DNA from: Brevundimonas vesicularis
GTDB lineage: Bacteria > Pseudomonadota > Alphaproteobacteria > Caulobacterales > Caulobacteraceae
NCBI RefSeq assembly: GCF_027105095.1
Contig: NZ_CP114278.1
Coordinates: forward strand, 1,302,001-1,366,000
DNA length: 64,000 nt
Direction: 5' to 3'
Below are positions 38,737 through 47,609 of this stretch, piece after piece. The notes beneath the pieces were generated by a model that was not told the origin of the DNA, ran no database searches, and saw only the letters and a program-made list of their open reading frames with translations. Numbering within the stretch: position 1 is the first letter of the stretch; every line of letters begins with the position of its first letter. The position numbers and the translations under genes were made by a program.

Positions 38737-38970
38737 CTACCTGCCCGGCCTGATCGCACGGACCTTCTGAGCGAGACTGGGCCGGCCTGCCGCCGCTGCG
38801 CCGTCGACGAAGGCGTCCAGAAGGTTGGTCTTGCTGAAAACGTCGTCCAGACGCCCCATGGGTCTCCCAGAGACCCTCGCCATAGTAGGTCACCAAGGCG
38901 GCTTCGCGGTTCAGTCGATAGAGTGCGCTGAACAGCGCGCCCATGCGGGCGTTCTCCTGATCGCCCTCAG
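38737..38970 (-). pseudogene. Unidentified gene relic with a frameshift
   Basis: Leftward, one frame reads ENARMGALFSALYRLNR...YYGEGLWETHG and, after a single-frame change near 38860, another continues GRLDDVFSKTNLLDAFVDG to a TAG at 38737. The two pieces have protein-like composition and join naturally, which suggests a decayed gene truncated by the arsenic-transporter fragment. The family is not recognised. Confidence 0.3.
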
Positions 38971-39025
38971 CGAGAAGGGTAGGGCTTCTCAGACGTTCGA
39001 CACTGAAGAGAGGGCTCTGGCCTCG

Positions 39026-39595
39026 ACACCGGTGCTGCTGATCGCCCAGATGGCGCTCTTGCCTATCTATCTGCGTCTGTTCCTCGGCGCCGAGGCGGCG
39101 GCCTATGTGCAGCCAGGTCCGTTCATCCACGCCTTCGTCTGGCTGATCGCCATCCCGTTCGTTCTGGCGGCGCTGGTCCAGCCCTGGGCGGCCCGCAGCA
39201 AAATGGGCGAGCGAGTCTCGTCTGGTCTCGGCCTGGCGCCGGTGCCGGCCACGGCCTTGGTGCTCTTCATCGTCGTCGCCGCGGTCATGCCGCAACTCGG
39301 ACAGACCCTCGACCGGACCCTGAGTGTCGTGCCGGTCTATGTCGCCTTCGCCGTGCTGGCCCCACTCATCGGATGGGCCGGCTCGCGGCTCGCACGGCTG
39401 ACGCCGGAAGCCGGCCGCGCCGTCGCCTTCAGCGCCGGAACCCGCAACTCGCTCGTGGTCCTGCCGCTGGCCCTCGTCGTGCCCGGCGCCATCCCCCTAG
39501 TCCCGGCCATCATCGTCACCCAGACCCTGATCGAGCTTTTGGCGGAGTTGGTCTACATCCGCTGCATCCCGAGGCTGGGACGTCGGTCAATCTGA
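39026..39595 (+). pseudogene. Arsenite-efflux-like transporter (bile acid:Na symporter superfamily), C-terminal fragment
   Basis: From about 39026 the frame encodes about 190 residues of hydrophobic transporter sequence: [21 protein letters not shown], then [35 protein letters not shown], and the family-typical [19 protein letters not shown]. This matches the C-terminal half of ACR3/ArsB-like arsenic resistance proteins. The N-terminal half is missing, and upstream sequence in this frame is unrelated. It is a truncation, not a functional pump. Confidence 0.7.
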
Positions 39596-39657
39596 ACAGG
39601 GCGCAGCGAAAGCTTGAAGCTCGATCGGCCGCGACGAAGACGCCCCGGATCCTGCTC

Positions 39658-40869
39658 TTGTACGGATCGCTGACCTTCCATCTCGTTCCGCCAGTTCGCA
39701 ACCTCGGCCTGCAACGATGCATCGACCGTTTTCCCTTTGTGCCCGATGATCCCTCCCATCTCGACCAGGACTGCTACGAGGCGTTCAACATTCAGGTGAG
39801 CGGGCTGGCCAAGAGGCTTGAGGCGACCGGGACAGCCAAGATCTGCATCGGCGTGTCCGGAGGGCTGGATTCAGCTCACGCCTTGATCGTCGCGGCCAAG
39901 GTCTTCGATCTGCTTGGCCGTCCGCGCACGGACATTCTCGGGTTCACAATGCCCGGCTTCGGCACGAGCGCGAGGACCAAGTCTAACGCCTACGCCTTGA
40001 TGAACGGGCTCGGCGTGACCGTCGAGGAAATCGACATCAAGCCGCTCGCCCAGCAGATGCTGCAGGACTTGCGCCATCCGTTCGCCAGGGGCGAACCGGT
40101 GTACGACACGACGTTCGAGAATGTGCAGGCCGGGCTCCGGACAGACCTCCTGTTCAGGGCCGCCAACCAGCGGAACGGCATGGTGCTCGGCACGGGTAAC
40201 ATGTCCGAGCTTGCGCTTGGTTGGTGCACCTACGGCGTTGGCGACCAGATGAGCCACTACAACGTGAACGGCTCGCTCCCGAAGACCCTCATTCAACACC
40301 TCGTCCGTTGGACGGCGGCGAACCGCCTGTTCGACCCCGCGGTGTCCGATGTCCTGCTCGACATTCTGGCGACAACCATTTCGCCGGAGCTCATCCCGCA
40401 GACGGCCGAGGGGGAGTCGCAGAGCACCGAAGGCAAGATTGGCCCCTACGAGCTCCACGACTTCTGGATCTACTATCTCACCCGGTTCGGGCTGCGGCCC
40501 TCCAAGATCGCCTTCCTGGCCTTGCACGCCTGGCGGGACACCGCCGCCGGGCACTGGCCGCCGGGCTTTCCGGACGAGCAAAAGCGGGCCTACCCCATCG
40601 GGGCTATTCGCAGCTGGCTGGAGGTGTTCCTGCAGCGCTTTTTCGCCAATCAGTTCAAGCGCTCGGCCCTGCCGAACGGGCCCAAGGTCACAACAGGCGG
40701 TTCATTGTCGCCGCGCGGCGACTGGCGCATGCCTTCGGACGCTCATGGCCAGGTCTGGATCGACGAGCTGCATCGCAACGTGCCGGAGGTTCTTGATCCC
40801 GCAAGCGACGACATTCCAACGAAAGAGCCCAAGGCGTCGCCTGTCGGAGGCAAACCCATCGTCCGATAA
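39658..40869 (+). pseudogene. nadE: NAD synthetase domain of glutamine-dependent NadE, glutaminase domain missing, fused to an ArsH-like sliver
   Basis: From about 39718 the frame matches the synthetase half of the 680-residue type of NAD synthase: [31 protein letters not shown], the P-loop [46 protein letters not shown] and [25 protein letters not shown]. The roughly 300-residue nitrilase-like glutaminase domain is absent. The same frame upstream, [11 protein letters not shown] (39640-39669), looks like the start of ArsH. A TTG at 39658 could start a 403-residue protein that might still use ammonia. I call it a truncated gene. Confidence 0.75.
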
Positions 40870-40983
40870 GTCCGTCGCCCGGCTGCGAACTCCGGGGTCG
40901 GAGGGGCGGTTCAGGAACCGGAAGCCGGCGCCTGCCCATCCGGCCCCCGGCGGGGCGGAAGATTAGCTGAAGGGCTGGCGGCC

Positions 40984-42921
40984 CTAGCCGTTCTCCGCCG
41001 GCCGCGCGCTCTTCGGCGGCGGGAGCCGGGAGAAGCCGATCACGAGGATGACGATCGTCAGCAGCTGAACGGCGACGCCTTCGACCGTCGGGTAGAGGCC
41101 GAGGATTTCGATGCGGGGGATCCAGGCCAGCGGATGGACGTCGAGCCACCCCGCCTCCTGCAGCGCCGCCACCCCCTTCCCGACGAGGACAACCGACAGG
41201 ATGGCCATGAGAATCGAGCTCAGGGAGAAGAACCGGCCGATTGGCAGGCGCTTGCTGTAGGCCAGCAGGGCCCATGCCACCACGGCCAGGATGACCACCG
41301 CCGTGAGGGCGCCGGCCAGCATGCCGAGGTGGCCGCCCTGGCTCCAGATCGCCGCATAGAACAGGATGGTCTCGAACACCTCCCGGTAGACCACCACGAA
41401 GGACAGCAGGAACAGGAACCAGGCCGACCGTTTCGACAGCGCATGGGAGAGCTTGTCGCGGATATAGGTCTGCCAGGCGTCGGCGTGCGACTTACCGTGC
41501 ATCCAGATGCCCACCGAGACGAGCACGACGGCGGCCAGAAGCGAACCGAACCCTTCGGTCAGTTCCCGGCTGGCGCCGCTGATGGAGATGAAGAAGGTCG
41601 CGGCCGCCCAGGTAGCCCCGCCGGCGACCAGCGCGGCGACCCAGCCGCCGTGGACGTAGCGCAGCACCTCGGGCCGTTCGGCCTTCCTGAGGAAGGCGAT
41701 CATCGCCACCACGATGAGCAGGGCCTCTAGGCCTTCGCGCAGCAGGATGGTGAAGGCGCCGAGGAAGCTGGCGAGATTGTCCGCCTCCTGGGGCGCGAGG
41801 GCCCGCTCGGCCGTGTCCAGCAGGGCGTTCGCACGAGCGACCCGACCGGCGACCTCCTGGGCGGGCGCACCCCGGCTGATAGAGACGCGCAGCTCGGTCA
41901 TGGCGGTCTCGACCCGGCGCAGCAGGGCGCTGTCCCGGGCGCCGAGGGCCGGCTCGATCGGCTCGACGCCGTCGAGGTAGGCGGACAGCGCCGCGTCGGT
42001 GGCGGCCTTGCGATCGCCCCGTCGATAGGCGGCCTCGCTCTCCGCCAGGCGCGTCCGCGCCAGGGTCAGCGTCGATCCGGCCGGGCGCGCCGCGGCCTCG
42101 GGATGACGTCGCAGATAGGCGGTCAGGGCCCGCGCCCGGGGTTCGCCGAGGCGGGTGGCCAGCTCGGCCGGCGTGGTCTGGGTGAGGGCGGCCAGGTCGG
42201 GAAAGGCCGCGCGGACCGCCGGATCGCCGTCCCACAGGCGCTTGCCCTCGGCGGCTTCGGCGTCGGTGAAGGCGAAGCGGCCGACATAGAAGGCCAGCGC
42301 CCAGCGGTCCTCGGCCGGCAGGTGCGAGAAGCTGGCCATCGCCGTGCCCTCCAGCCCCTGGTCGATCACCTGATACAGCCCGAAGACGCTGCGCTGGCGC
42401 GCGCGCTCCACGTCGGCGAAGGCGATCGCCGGCGGATCGAGCCCTTCGGCGCCGGGGCCGTCGGCGCGCCCGGTCACGCCGTGGCAGACCGCGCACTGCT
42501 CGGCGTAGAGGGCGGCGCCGCGGGCCAGGTCGGGCGGGAACGAGGGCGCCAGCGGGCTCGGATAGGCCGTCAGCACCGCGCCGGCCAGGGCCTTGGCCCG
42601 GGCGCCGACGACGGCCGGATCCGCCTTGTCCCGGATGGCCGCCTGCAGGCCCTCTGCCTCGCGCATCAGGGCGGCCTTGGCCGGGTTGGCCGGCAGGGCG
42701 TCCAGACGCGTCCGGATCTGGGTGCTGAACTCGATCATCTCGCCGTATTCGGCCGGATTGACGACCTCGCCGTCGGCCACTGCGCCGGCGTAGTCGACCG
42801 CCACATAATCCAGCAGCCGCCAGGCGACCTGGGCCTCCGAGGCGGACGGCGCCTGGGCGAGGGCCGGGGCGGCCAACCCTAGGGCGAACAGCAGGGTGAG
42901 CAGACGGAGCAGAGGACGCAT
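40984..42921 (-). CDS. Cytochrome c-FTR1 fusion permease (PbrT-like iron/lead transporter)
   Basis: The product has 645 residues. After a signal peptide (cut near AQA, residue 23) the periplasmic part has a c-type heme site CAVCH (Cys143, Cys146, His147), with Met195 as likely second ligand. The membrane part (from about residue 385) has seven hydrophobic segments with the FTR1 metal motifs REGLE (395-399) and REVFE (513-517). Fused heme-FTR1 proteins take up ferrous iron; PbrT of lead-resistance operons has the same size and layout. A Fur-box-like dyad lies 12 nt upstream of the start. Confidence 0.88.
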   Translation of the reverse strand: MRPLLRLLTLLFALGLAAPALAQAPSASEAQVAWRLLDYVAVDYAGAVADGEVVNPAEYGEMIEFSTQIRTRLDALPANPAKAALMREAEGLQAAIRDKADPAVVGARAKALAGAVLTAYPSPLAPSFPPDLARGAALYAEQCAVCHGVTGRADGPGAEGLDPPAIAFADVERARQRSVFGLYQVIDQGLEGTAMASFSHLPAEDRWALAFYVGRFAFTDAEAAEGKRLWDGDPAVRAAFPDLAALTQTTPAELATRLGEPRARALTAYLRRHPEAAARPAGSTLTLARTRLAESEAAYRRGDRKAATDAALSAYLDGVEPIEPALGARDSALLRRVETAMTELRVSISRGAPAQEVAGRVARANALLDTAERALAPQEADNLASFLGAFTILLREGLEALLIVVAMIAFLRKAERPEVLRYVHGGWVAALVAGGATWAAATFFISISGASRELTEGFGSLLAAVVLVSVGIWMHGKSHADAWQTYIRDKLSHALSKRSAWFLFLLSFVVVYREVFETILFYAAIWSQGGHLGMLAGALTAVVILAVVAWALLAYSKRLPIGRFFSLSSILMAILSVVLVGKGVAALQEAGWLDVHPLAWIPRIEILGLYPTVEGVAVQLLTIVILVIGFSRLPPPKSARPAENG

Positions 42922-42932
42922 GGGAGACCTAG

Positions 42933-42949
42933 TTGTGAGCGGCTCGCAA
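42933..42949 (-). promoter_or_regulatory. Candidate Fur-type operator of the FTR1 gene
   Basis: TTGTGAGCGGCTCGCAA is a 17-bp dyad with a single mismatch between arms. It keeps the outer TTG..GA and TC.CAA of alphaproteobacterial Fur boxes but is GC-rich in the middle. Position just upstream of an iron-permease start fits iron control. The assignment is inference. Confidence 0.4.
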
Positions 42950-43058
42950 TAGCATTCAAGCGACGCCGCTGTCGCGTCTAAACCGCGGACGCGCCCGGGC
43001 CCGCAGAGGCGGCCGCGATCGCGGCTGCCGTCGGGTCAGACTTCGTAACGCGCGGCCG

Positions 43059-44471
43059 TCAGAGGTGGATCGTGCGCTCGGCTACCGCCAGGCAGGCTTC
43101 GCGCAGGGCTTCCGGCAGGGTCGGATGGGCGTGGCTTGTGCGCGCCAGATCCTCGGCCGCCGCGCCGAACTGCATGGCGGCGACCGCTTCATGGATCAAC
43201 CCGCCGGCCTCAGGGCCCAGGATGTGCACGCCGAGGATCTTGTCCGTCGCGGCGTCGGCCAGAACCTTGACCAGACCGTTCTTCTCCAGACGCGCCTTGG
43301 CCATGGCGTTGGCGGAGAAGGGGAAGCGCCCCACGCGGTAGGCCACGCCGGCCGCCTTGAGGTCGTCCTCGGTGCGGCCGACCGAAGCCAGTTCCGGCCA
43401 GGTATAGACGACCGCCGGAATCGTTCCGTAGTCCACATGGCCCGCGCCCCCCGCCAGGCGTTCGGCCAGGGCGATCCCTTCCTCCTCCGCCTTGTGGGCC
43501 AGCATGGCGCCGCCGATGACGTCGCCGATGGCGTAGACCCCGTCGGCGCTGGTCCGGAACCCTTCGTCCACCGGAATAAAGCCCCTGCGGTCGGGCGCAA
43601 TGCCGACCGTTTCCAGATCGAGCCTGGCGGTTGCGGGCCGTCGGCCGATGGAGACCAGCACGACATCGGCCTTGATGGTTCCTCGCGCGCCATCGCCCAT
43701 GGGCTCGACGTCGAGGACGACGTCGTCGCCCTCCATCCGCGATCCGACCACCTTATGCCCAAGGCAGAACTGGAAGCCCTGGGCCTCGAGCACCTTGTGC
43801 AGCGCCGCCGACATCTCCGAGTCGACGCCGGAGGCGATCCGGTCGAGCACCTCGATGACCGTGACCTCGCTGCCGAGCCGACGCCAGACCGACCCCAGCT
43901 CCAGTCCGACGTAGCCGCCGCCGATCACCGCCAGATGGCGCGGCGCCGCCGTCAGGCTCAGGGCGCCGGCGGAGGTGACGATCCGCCGCTCGTCGATGGG
44001 CAGGTCGGGCAAGGTCGCCGCTTCCGATCCGCTGGCGATGACCACCGCCTTGCTGGCCTGCACCTCGAAAGCGCCGTCCGCGGCGCGCACCTCCACCCGG
44101 TCGCGCGCCAGCAGCCGCCCGCGGCCCTGGAAGCGGGCGACCTTGTGCTTGCGCAGGAGGTAGGCGACCCCTTCGCCAAGCTCGGTCACCACCTTGCCCT
44201 TGTGCCGCATGACACCGTCAAGATCGGCCCGCACATTGTCTACCATGACGCCGAACGCTTCGAGATTGCGCGCCATCTCCAGCCGCTCGGTGGCCTGGAG
44301 CAGCGCCTTGGACGGAATGCACCCGATGTTCAGGCAGGTCCCCCCGAGCAGTTCGCGGTCGTCGATGACCGCCACCGACAGGCCGAGCTGGCTCGCCCGG
44401 ATCGCACACGGGTATCCGCCCGGCCCGCCGCCGATGATCACCAGGTCGTAGGAGGTCGTCGAACGGCTCAT
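43059..44471 (-). CDS. lpdA: Dihydrolipoamide dehydrogenase (E3-type flavoprotein)
   Basis: The product has 470 residues: FAD site DLVIIGGGPGGYPCAIRA, redox pair Cys46/Cys51 in GGTCLNIGCIPSK, NAD site HLAVIGGGYVGLELGSVWRRLG, and the C-terminal active-site HAHPTLPEALREA. It reoxidises dihydrolipoamide with NAD. No E1 or E2 genes are nearby, so in this metal block it may serve another disulfide or metal-linked reduction. It lacks the paired C-terminal cysteines of mercuric reductase. Confidence 0.9.
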   Translation of the reverse strand: MSRSTTSYDLVIIGGGPGGYPCAIRASQLGLSVAVIDDRELLGGTCLNIGCIPSKALLQATERLEMARNLEAFGVMVDNVRADLDGVMRHKGKVVTELGEGVAYLLRKHKVARFQGRGRLLARDRVEVRAADGAFEVQASKAVVIASGSEAATLPDLPIDERRIVTSAGALSLTAAPRHLAVIGGGYVGLELGSVWRRLGSEVTVIEVLDRIASGVDSEMSAALHKVLEAQGFQFCLGHKVVGSRMEGDDVVLDVEPMGDGARGTIKADVVLVSIGRRPATARLDLETVGIAPDRRGFIPVDEGFRTSADGVYAIGDVIGGAMLAHKAEEEGIALAERLAGGAGHVDYGTIPAVVYTWPELASVGRTEDDLKAAGVAYRVGRFPFSANAMAKARLEKNGLVKVLADAATDKILGVHILGPEAGGLIHEAVAAMQFGAAAEDLARTSHAHPTLPEALREACLAVAERTIHL

Positions 44472-44534
44472 GGCGTCAGCCTTTGCTGCGAGTGGATGGG
44501 AGAGAAGGGCCCCGGCCAGCCCGAGGAAGCGGCA

Positions 44535-45794
44535 TCAGGCGCCCCCCTCATTGAGGGCCGCGTCGCGCGTCTCCATTCGGAACCCGCTTCCGGGGAGGGC
44601 CGGCAGGCGGCGGAAGTCGATCTCCAGATCCTGATCCGGCAGCCGGTAGTTCAGGTCGGCGAGCAGGCCGACGGCGCGCTCCATCAGCTCCACGACGATC
44701 CCTTCGCCAGGGCAACGGTGACCGGTCGCCGCATCCCCACCGCCCTGGGGGATGAGACCGAACGGATCTCCGGAGCCGTCGCTGAACCGCTCCGGCCGGA
44801 ACGCCTCGGGATCAGTCCAGTGTGCGGGATCGTGATTGGAGCCATAGAGGTCGAGGACCACCTGACGGCCCTCCGGGAAGACCAGGTCGCGCCAGCGAAA
44901 CGGCGCGCGCACACGCCCGATCACTGCCGGGAAGAACGGATAGAAGCGTCGGACTTCCTGGACGAAGGCGCGGCGACGTCCGGCGTCGGCGTCGGCCAGA
45001 CGGGCCGCATCCAGGTGAGCCTGCATCGCGTGCGCCACAAACACGATGTAGACCGAGGTCGCGACAGTCGGCCGCAATACATTGGCCAGTTCGACCGCCG
45101 CCGTGTGGATCGGCAACGGTTCGCCGTCCGCGGCGCGGGTCCAGGCCCAGGCGTGGGCGGCCGTGTCCGGATCCGGCGACAGACGGCCGGCGCGAATGTC
45201 TTCAATGATCGAGCCCAGCCAGGCGTCGACGCGGCGACGCGCGTGCCTCGACCACAGATGCCGGGGGCCCCGCGATCCCGCCGCGTCGAACAGCGCCCTC
45301 AGGTGACGGACCCGTTTCGCCTCTTCGTGCGGCTCGAGCGGCACGCCGGCCCAGGCGCAGACGGCCCGCGTTAGCACCGGCTGCAAGGCGTCATACAGCA
45401 CGATGTCGTCCTCGCCGGCCCATTCGACGGCCGCGCGCCGCCACTCCGCTTCGAACAGTTCGCCCAGTCGCGCGACACGGGCTGGCGACATCAGGGACAT
45501 GAACACGCCCTTGCGGGCGCGGTGGGCCTCGCCGTCCAGCCCCTGGACGCCGCCCTCGCCGAGCAGCGTGCGGCGGACCGGCGCCGGCATGGCGCCCGCC
45601 CGCACGATGCGGGTCTCGTCATAGAAGATCCGCGCCGCCTCGCGGCCTCTCAGACAGGTCGTCTCCTTCAGCGCCAGGCGGGTCTCGACGACGTCGGCGC
45701 CGGCCTGCTCGAACAGGTGGGAAAGGCGCCGATAAGGGTCTGTCAGCAGGGCCAGGGTCTGGTCGCCGTGTCGCGAGGTCGGCCGATGCGTCAT
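44535..45794 (-). CDS. CYP152-type cytochrome P450 (H2O2-dependent fatty-acid peroxygenase)
   Basis: The product has 419 residues from the ATG at 45794, which has a GGAGG site 7 nt upstream. The heme ligand is Cys361 in GHRCPGEGIVVELM. The I-helix has Arg241-Pro242 in place of the usual acid-alcohol pair, and EVRRFYPFFP carries the ExxR pair (Glu280, Arg283). These are marks of CYP152 enzymes such as P450-BSbeta, which hydroxylate fatty acids with peroxide and need no reductase. Gln84 (VQGLDGEAH) matches hydroxylating members; the alkene-forming OleT has His there. Presence in a metal block is unusual. Confidence 0.88.
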   Translation of the reverse strand: MTHRPTSRHGDQTLALLTDPYRRLSHLFEQAGADVVETRLALKETTCLRGREAARIFYDETRIVRAGAMPAPVRRTLLGEGGVQGLDGEAHRARKGVFMSLMSPARVARLGELFEAEWRRAAVEWAGEDDIVLYDALQPVLTRAVCAWAGVPLEPHEEAKRVRHLRALFDAAGSRGPRHLWSRHARRRVDAWLGSIIEDIRAGRLSPDPDTAAHAWAWTRAADGEPLPIHTAAVELANVLRPTVATSVYIVFVAHAMQAHLDAARLADADAGRRRAFVQEVRRFYPFFPAVIGRVRAPFRWRDLVFPEGRQVVLDLYGSNHDPAHWTDPEAFRPERFSDGSGDPFGLIPQGGGDAATGHRCPGEGIVVELMERAVGLLADLNYRLPDQDLEIDFRRLPALPGSGFRMETRDAALNEGGA

Positions 45795-45906
45795 CGAAAT
45801 CCTCCAGAAGGACGGGCGGTCCGCGACGGGAGCCGCCAATCGCCTCCAAACGTCGCGGTGGGCTAATGGCTCCGGGGTCTTTGCGCCTTCCGGATCTTCC
45901 ACAGGG

Positions 45907-46341
45907 TCAAAGCGGCGCGGATGGATCGTGCAACGCCTCGATCACCTTGCAGGCGGAGACCCGGCCCCCGGCGCATTCCGTCGTCATCCGCGACAGTTCG
46001 CGCTGGAGGGCGCGGAGCCGGGCGATCTTCTGTTTCACATCGGCGAGATGACGTTCGGCCAGGGTGCTGGCCTCGGCGCAGGGTCGATCGGGGTGATCCG
46101 ACAGATCAAGCAAGGAGCGGATCGAATCCAGATCGAAGCCCAGCTGGCGGGCATGCCGGATGAATGACAGGCGGCGCTCCGCCGCGTCGTCATACATGCG
46201 CCGGTCGCTGGCGGTGCGCGGCGGCGGCGGAAGCAAGCCGATTTCTTCATAGAAGCGGATGGTCGGAACCTTGACGCCCGTGGCGGCGGCCAGTTTGCCG
46301 ATGGGGCGCAACCCGGACGAGGCGGGAGAGGGGAGGGGCAT
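45907..46341 (-). CDS. MerR-family heavy-metal regulator (PbrR/CadR/ZntR-like)
   Basis: The product has 144 residues. The MerR winged helix spans about residues 10-80 (IGKLAAATGVKVPTIRFYEEIGLLP, ASDRRMYDDAAERRLSFIRHARQLGF), followed by the dimerisation helix. Metal-binding Cys88, Cys123 and Cys131 match the divalent-ion branch (ZntR, CadR, PbrR). Its likely operator is the dyad upstream of lspA (47477-47507), which would make the lspA-MAPEG-merR unit autoregulated. Confidence 0.9.
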   Translation of the reverse strand: MPLPSPASSGLRPIGKLAAATGVKVPTIRFYEEIGLLPPPPRTASDRRMYDDAAERRLSFIRHARQLGFDLDSIRSLLDLSDHPDRPCAEASTLAERHLADVKQKIARLRALQRELSRMTTECAGGRVSACKVIEALHDPSAPL

Positions 46342-46389
46342 CGCGTCAGCTCGTAACGGCGGGTGAAAGGCATCTGGGGCGGGGAGGGA

Positions 46390-46931
46390 TCATCGGCCCA
46401 GCCCCATCAGGACGACGGCGATGCCGAAGGCGGCAATCGTGGAGGCGCCGGTGAGCGCCATGCCGAAGGCCGGGGCCGCCGCGCCCTGCGCGTAACCCAG
46501 GGCGAAGAAACCCCGACCAACCAGATAAAGAGGGACCAACACCGGCAGCAGGATCATCTCCTCGCCGCGCAGCACGGTGGCGAGCACCAGGTGGGCGCTC
46601 ACCGCCAGAACGGTCTGTTCAAGCGAGTTCTGTAGCACGGCGGCGGGTAGGGCGAGCCTGGCGCCGGGCGCCGCATCGGCGGACCCGGCCGGTCGGCGTC
46701 GGACCGGAACCGGATGCTGGCCACCACCCTCAAACACCCCGCGAGCCACAGGAAGACCGGGAGATTCGCCTGCAGGGCATAGGCCAGCCTATCGGCCGTC
46801 GCCATGTCGCGCGCCGCGCCGAGAAGGGGCGGGGAAAGCCGCAGCCAGGCGGAGGCCGCCGCTGAGGCGGTGATGAGAATCGCCGGCGCCGAGCGGACGG
46901 CGATCGCCCTCTGTTCGGCGGGAAGCCTCAT
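46390..46931 (-). pseudogene. MAPEG family membrane protein gene, frameshifted
   Basis: The ATG at 46931 overlaps the lspA stop (ATGA). One frame encodes AWLRLSPPLLGAARDM...VFLWLAGCLRVVASIRFRSDAD; near 46680, in a run of GGCC repeats, the reading frame must change to continue as SADAAPGARLALPAAVLQNSLEQTVLA through to GIAVVLMGLG. The rejoined protein is a normal four-helix MAPEG protein of about 180 residues. One base in the GC-rich run is missing or extra, which could be mutation or sequencing error. Confidence 0.75.
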
Positions 46932-47452
46932 CGCGCCGCCCGTCCCAGGGTCGAGGACGCCGCGCGGCTGTCCGAGCCCCGGACGGTGAGGAGGAGCAGC
47001 GCGACGCCGCAGACAATGGCCGCATCGGCGAGGTTGAAGGTCGGCCAGTGCGCCGCCCCCCAATGAAGATCGATAAAATCGGTGACCGCGCCAAAGCGTA
47101 GCCGGTCGACGAGGTTCCCGATCGCTCCACCGGCGATGAGGCCTGCGGCGGCCGCCGTCACGGCGCTGCGCGTGCGCCAGATCCACGCCAGCAGGGCGCC
47201 GATGATCAGGGAGGCCACGGCGCTCAGCGCCCAGCGGCCGACGGCGCCTGAGCCGGCGAACAGGCCGAAGGTGACGCCGGGGTTGAACCCGAGACGCAGC
47301 GCGAGAAACGGCGTGAGGTTGATCGGAGCGTCCAGCTGAGCGCGCGCCGCGGCCTTGGCGGCCTGATCCACGACGGCGATCAGCGCCGCGAGCGCGAAGG
47401 CGATCGTCTGCAGGCGGCCGGGAACGCGTCGCGTCGGGTGCATGGTGATCAT
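46928..47452 (-). CDS. lspA: Signal peptidase II (lipoprotein signal peptidase; PbrC-like context)
   Basis: The product has 174 residues with four membrane segments and the catalytic aspartates Asp116 (IGNLVDRL) and Asp143 (FNLADAAI). The start at 47452 is chosen because GGAGG lies 5-9 nt upstream and the predicted MerR-type promoter would start transcription near 47470, downstream of the earlier in-frame ATG. It cleaves prolipoproteins. Accessory lspA copies occur in lead and zinc resistance operons (pbrC). Confidence 0.9.
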   Translation of the reverse strand: MITMHPTRRVPGRLQTIAFALAALIAVVDQAAKAAARAQLDAPINLTPFLALRLGFNPGVTFGLFAGSGAVGRWALSAVASLIIGALLAWIWRTRSAVTAAAAGLIAGGAIGNLVDRLRFGAVTDFIDLHWGAAHWPTFNLADAAIVCGVALLLLTVRGSDSRAASSTLGRAAR

Positions 47453-47476
47453 GAAGCCTCCAATGGATTTCAACTG

Positions 47477-47507
47477 ATTTTGGGCCCTCTAGTTACTAGA
47501 GGATCAA
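47477..47507 (-). promoter_or_regulatory. MerR-type metal-responsive promoter of lspA
   Basis: On the minus strand: -35 TTGATC (47502-47507), a 19-bp spacer, and -10 CAAAAT (47477-47482). The spacer holds a perfect dyad CCTCTAGT-A-ACTAGAGG (47486-47502). The over-long 19-20 bp spacer with a central dyad is the mark of promoters untwisted by MerR-family activators. The core resembles PbrR/ZntR/CadR operators. Confidence 0.85.
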
Positions 47508-47609
47508 GCTGGTTTTATCTGACAGGCGTTTCTTTCATGGAAGCCATGCATTCTCGGCATGATCGTCTAGCCATTGGGAGATGCATGCTTCTCGCGAAAG
47601 GGTAATCCG

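Noticed and set aside
43059..44471. Possible mercuric reductase (MerA) in a metal island
   Set aside because: The N-terminal redox Cys pair is shared by E3 enzymes, but there is no C-terminal Cys-Cys and no HMA domain; the C-terminal HPTLPEA is typical of dihydrolipoamide dehydrogenase.
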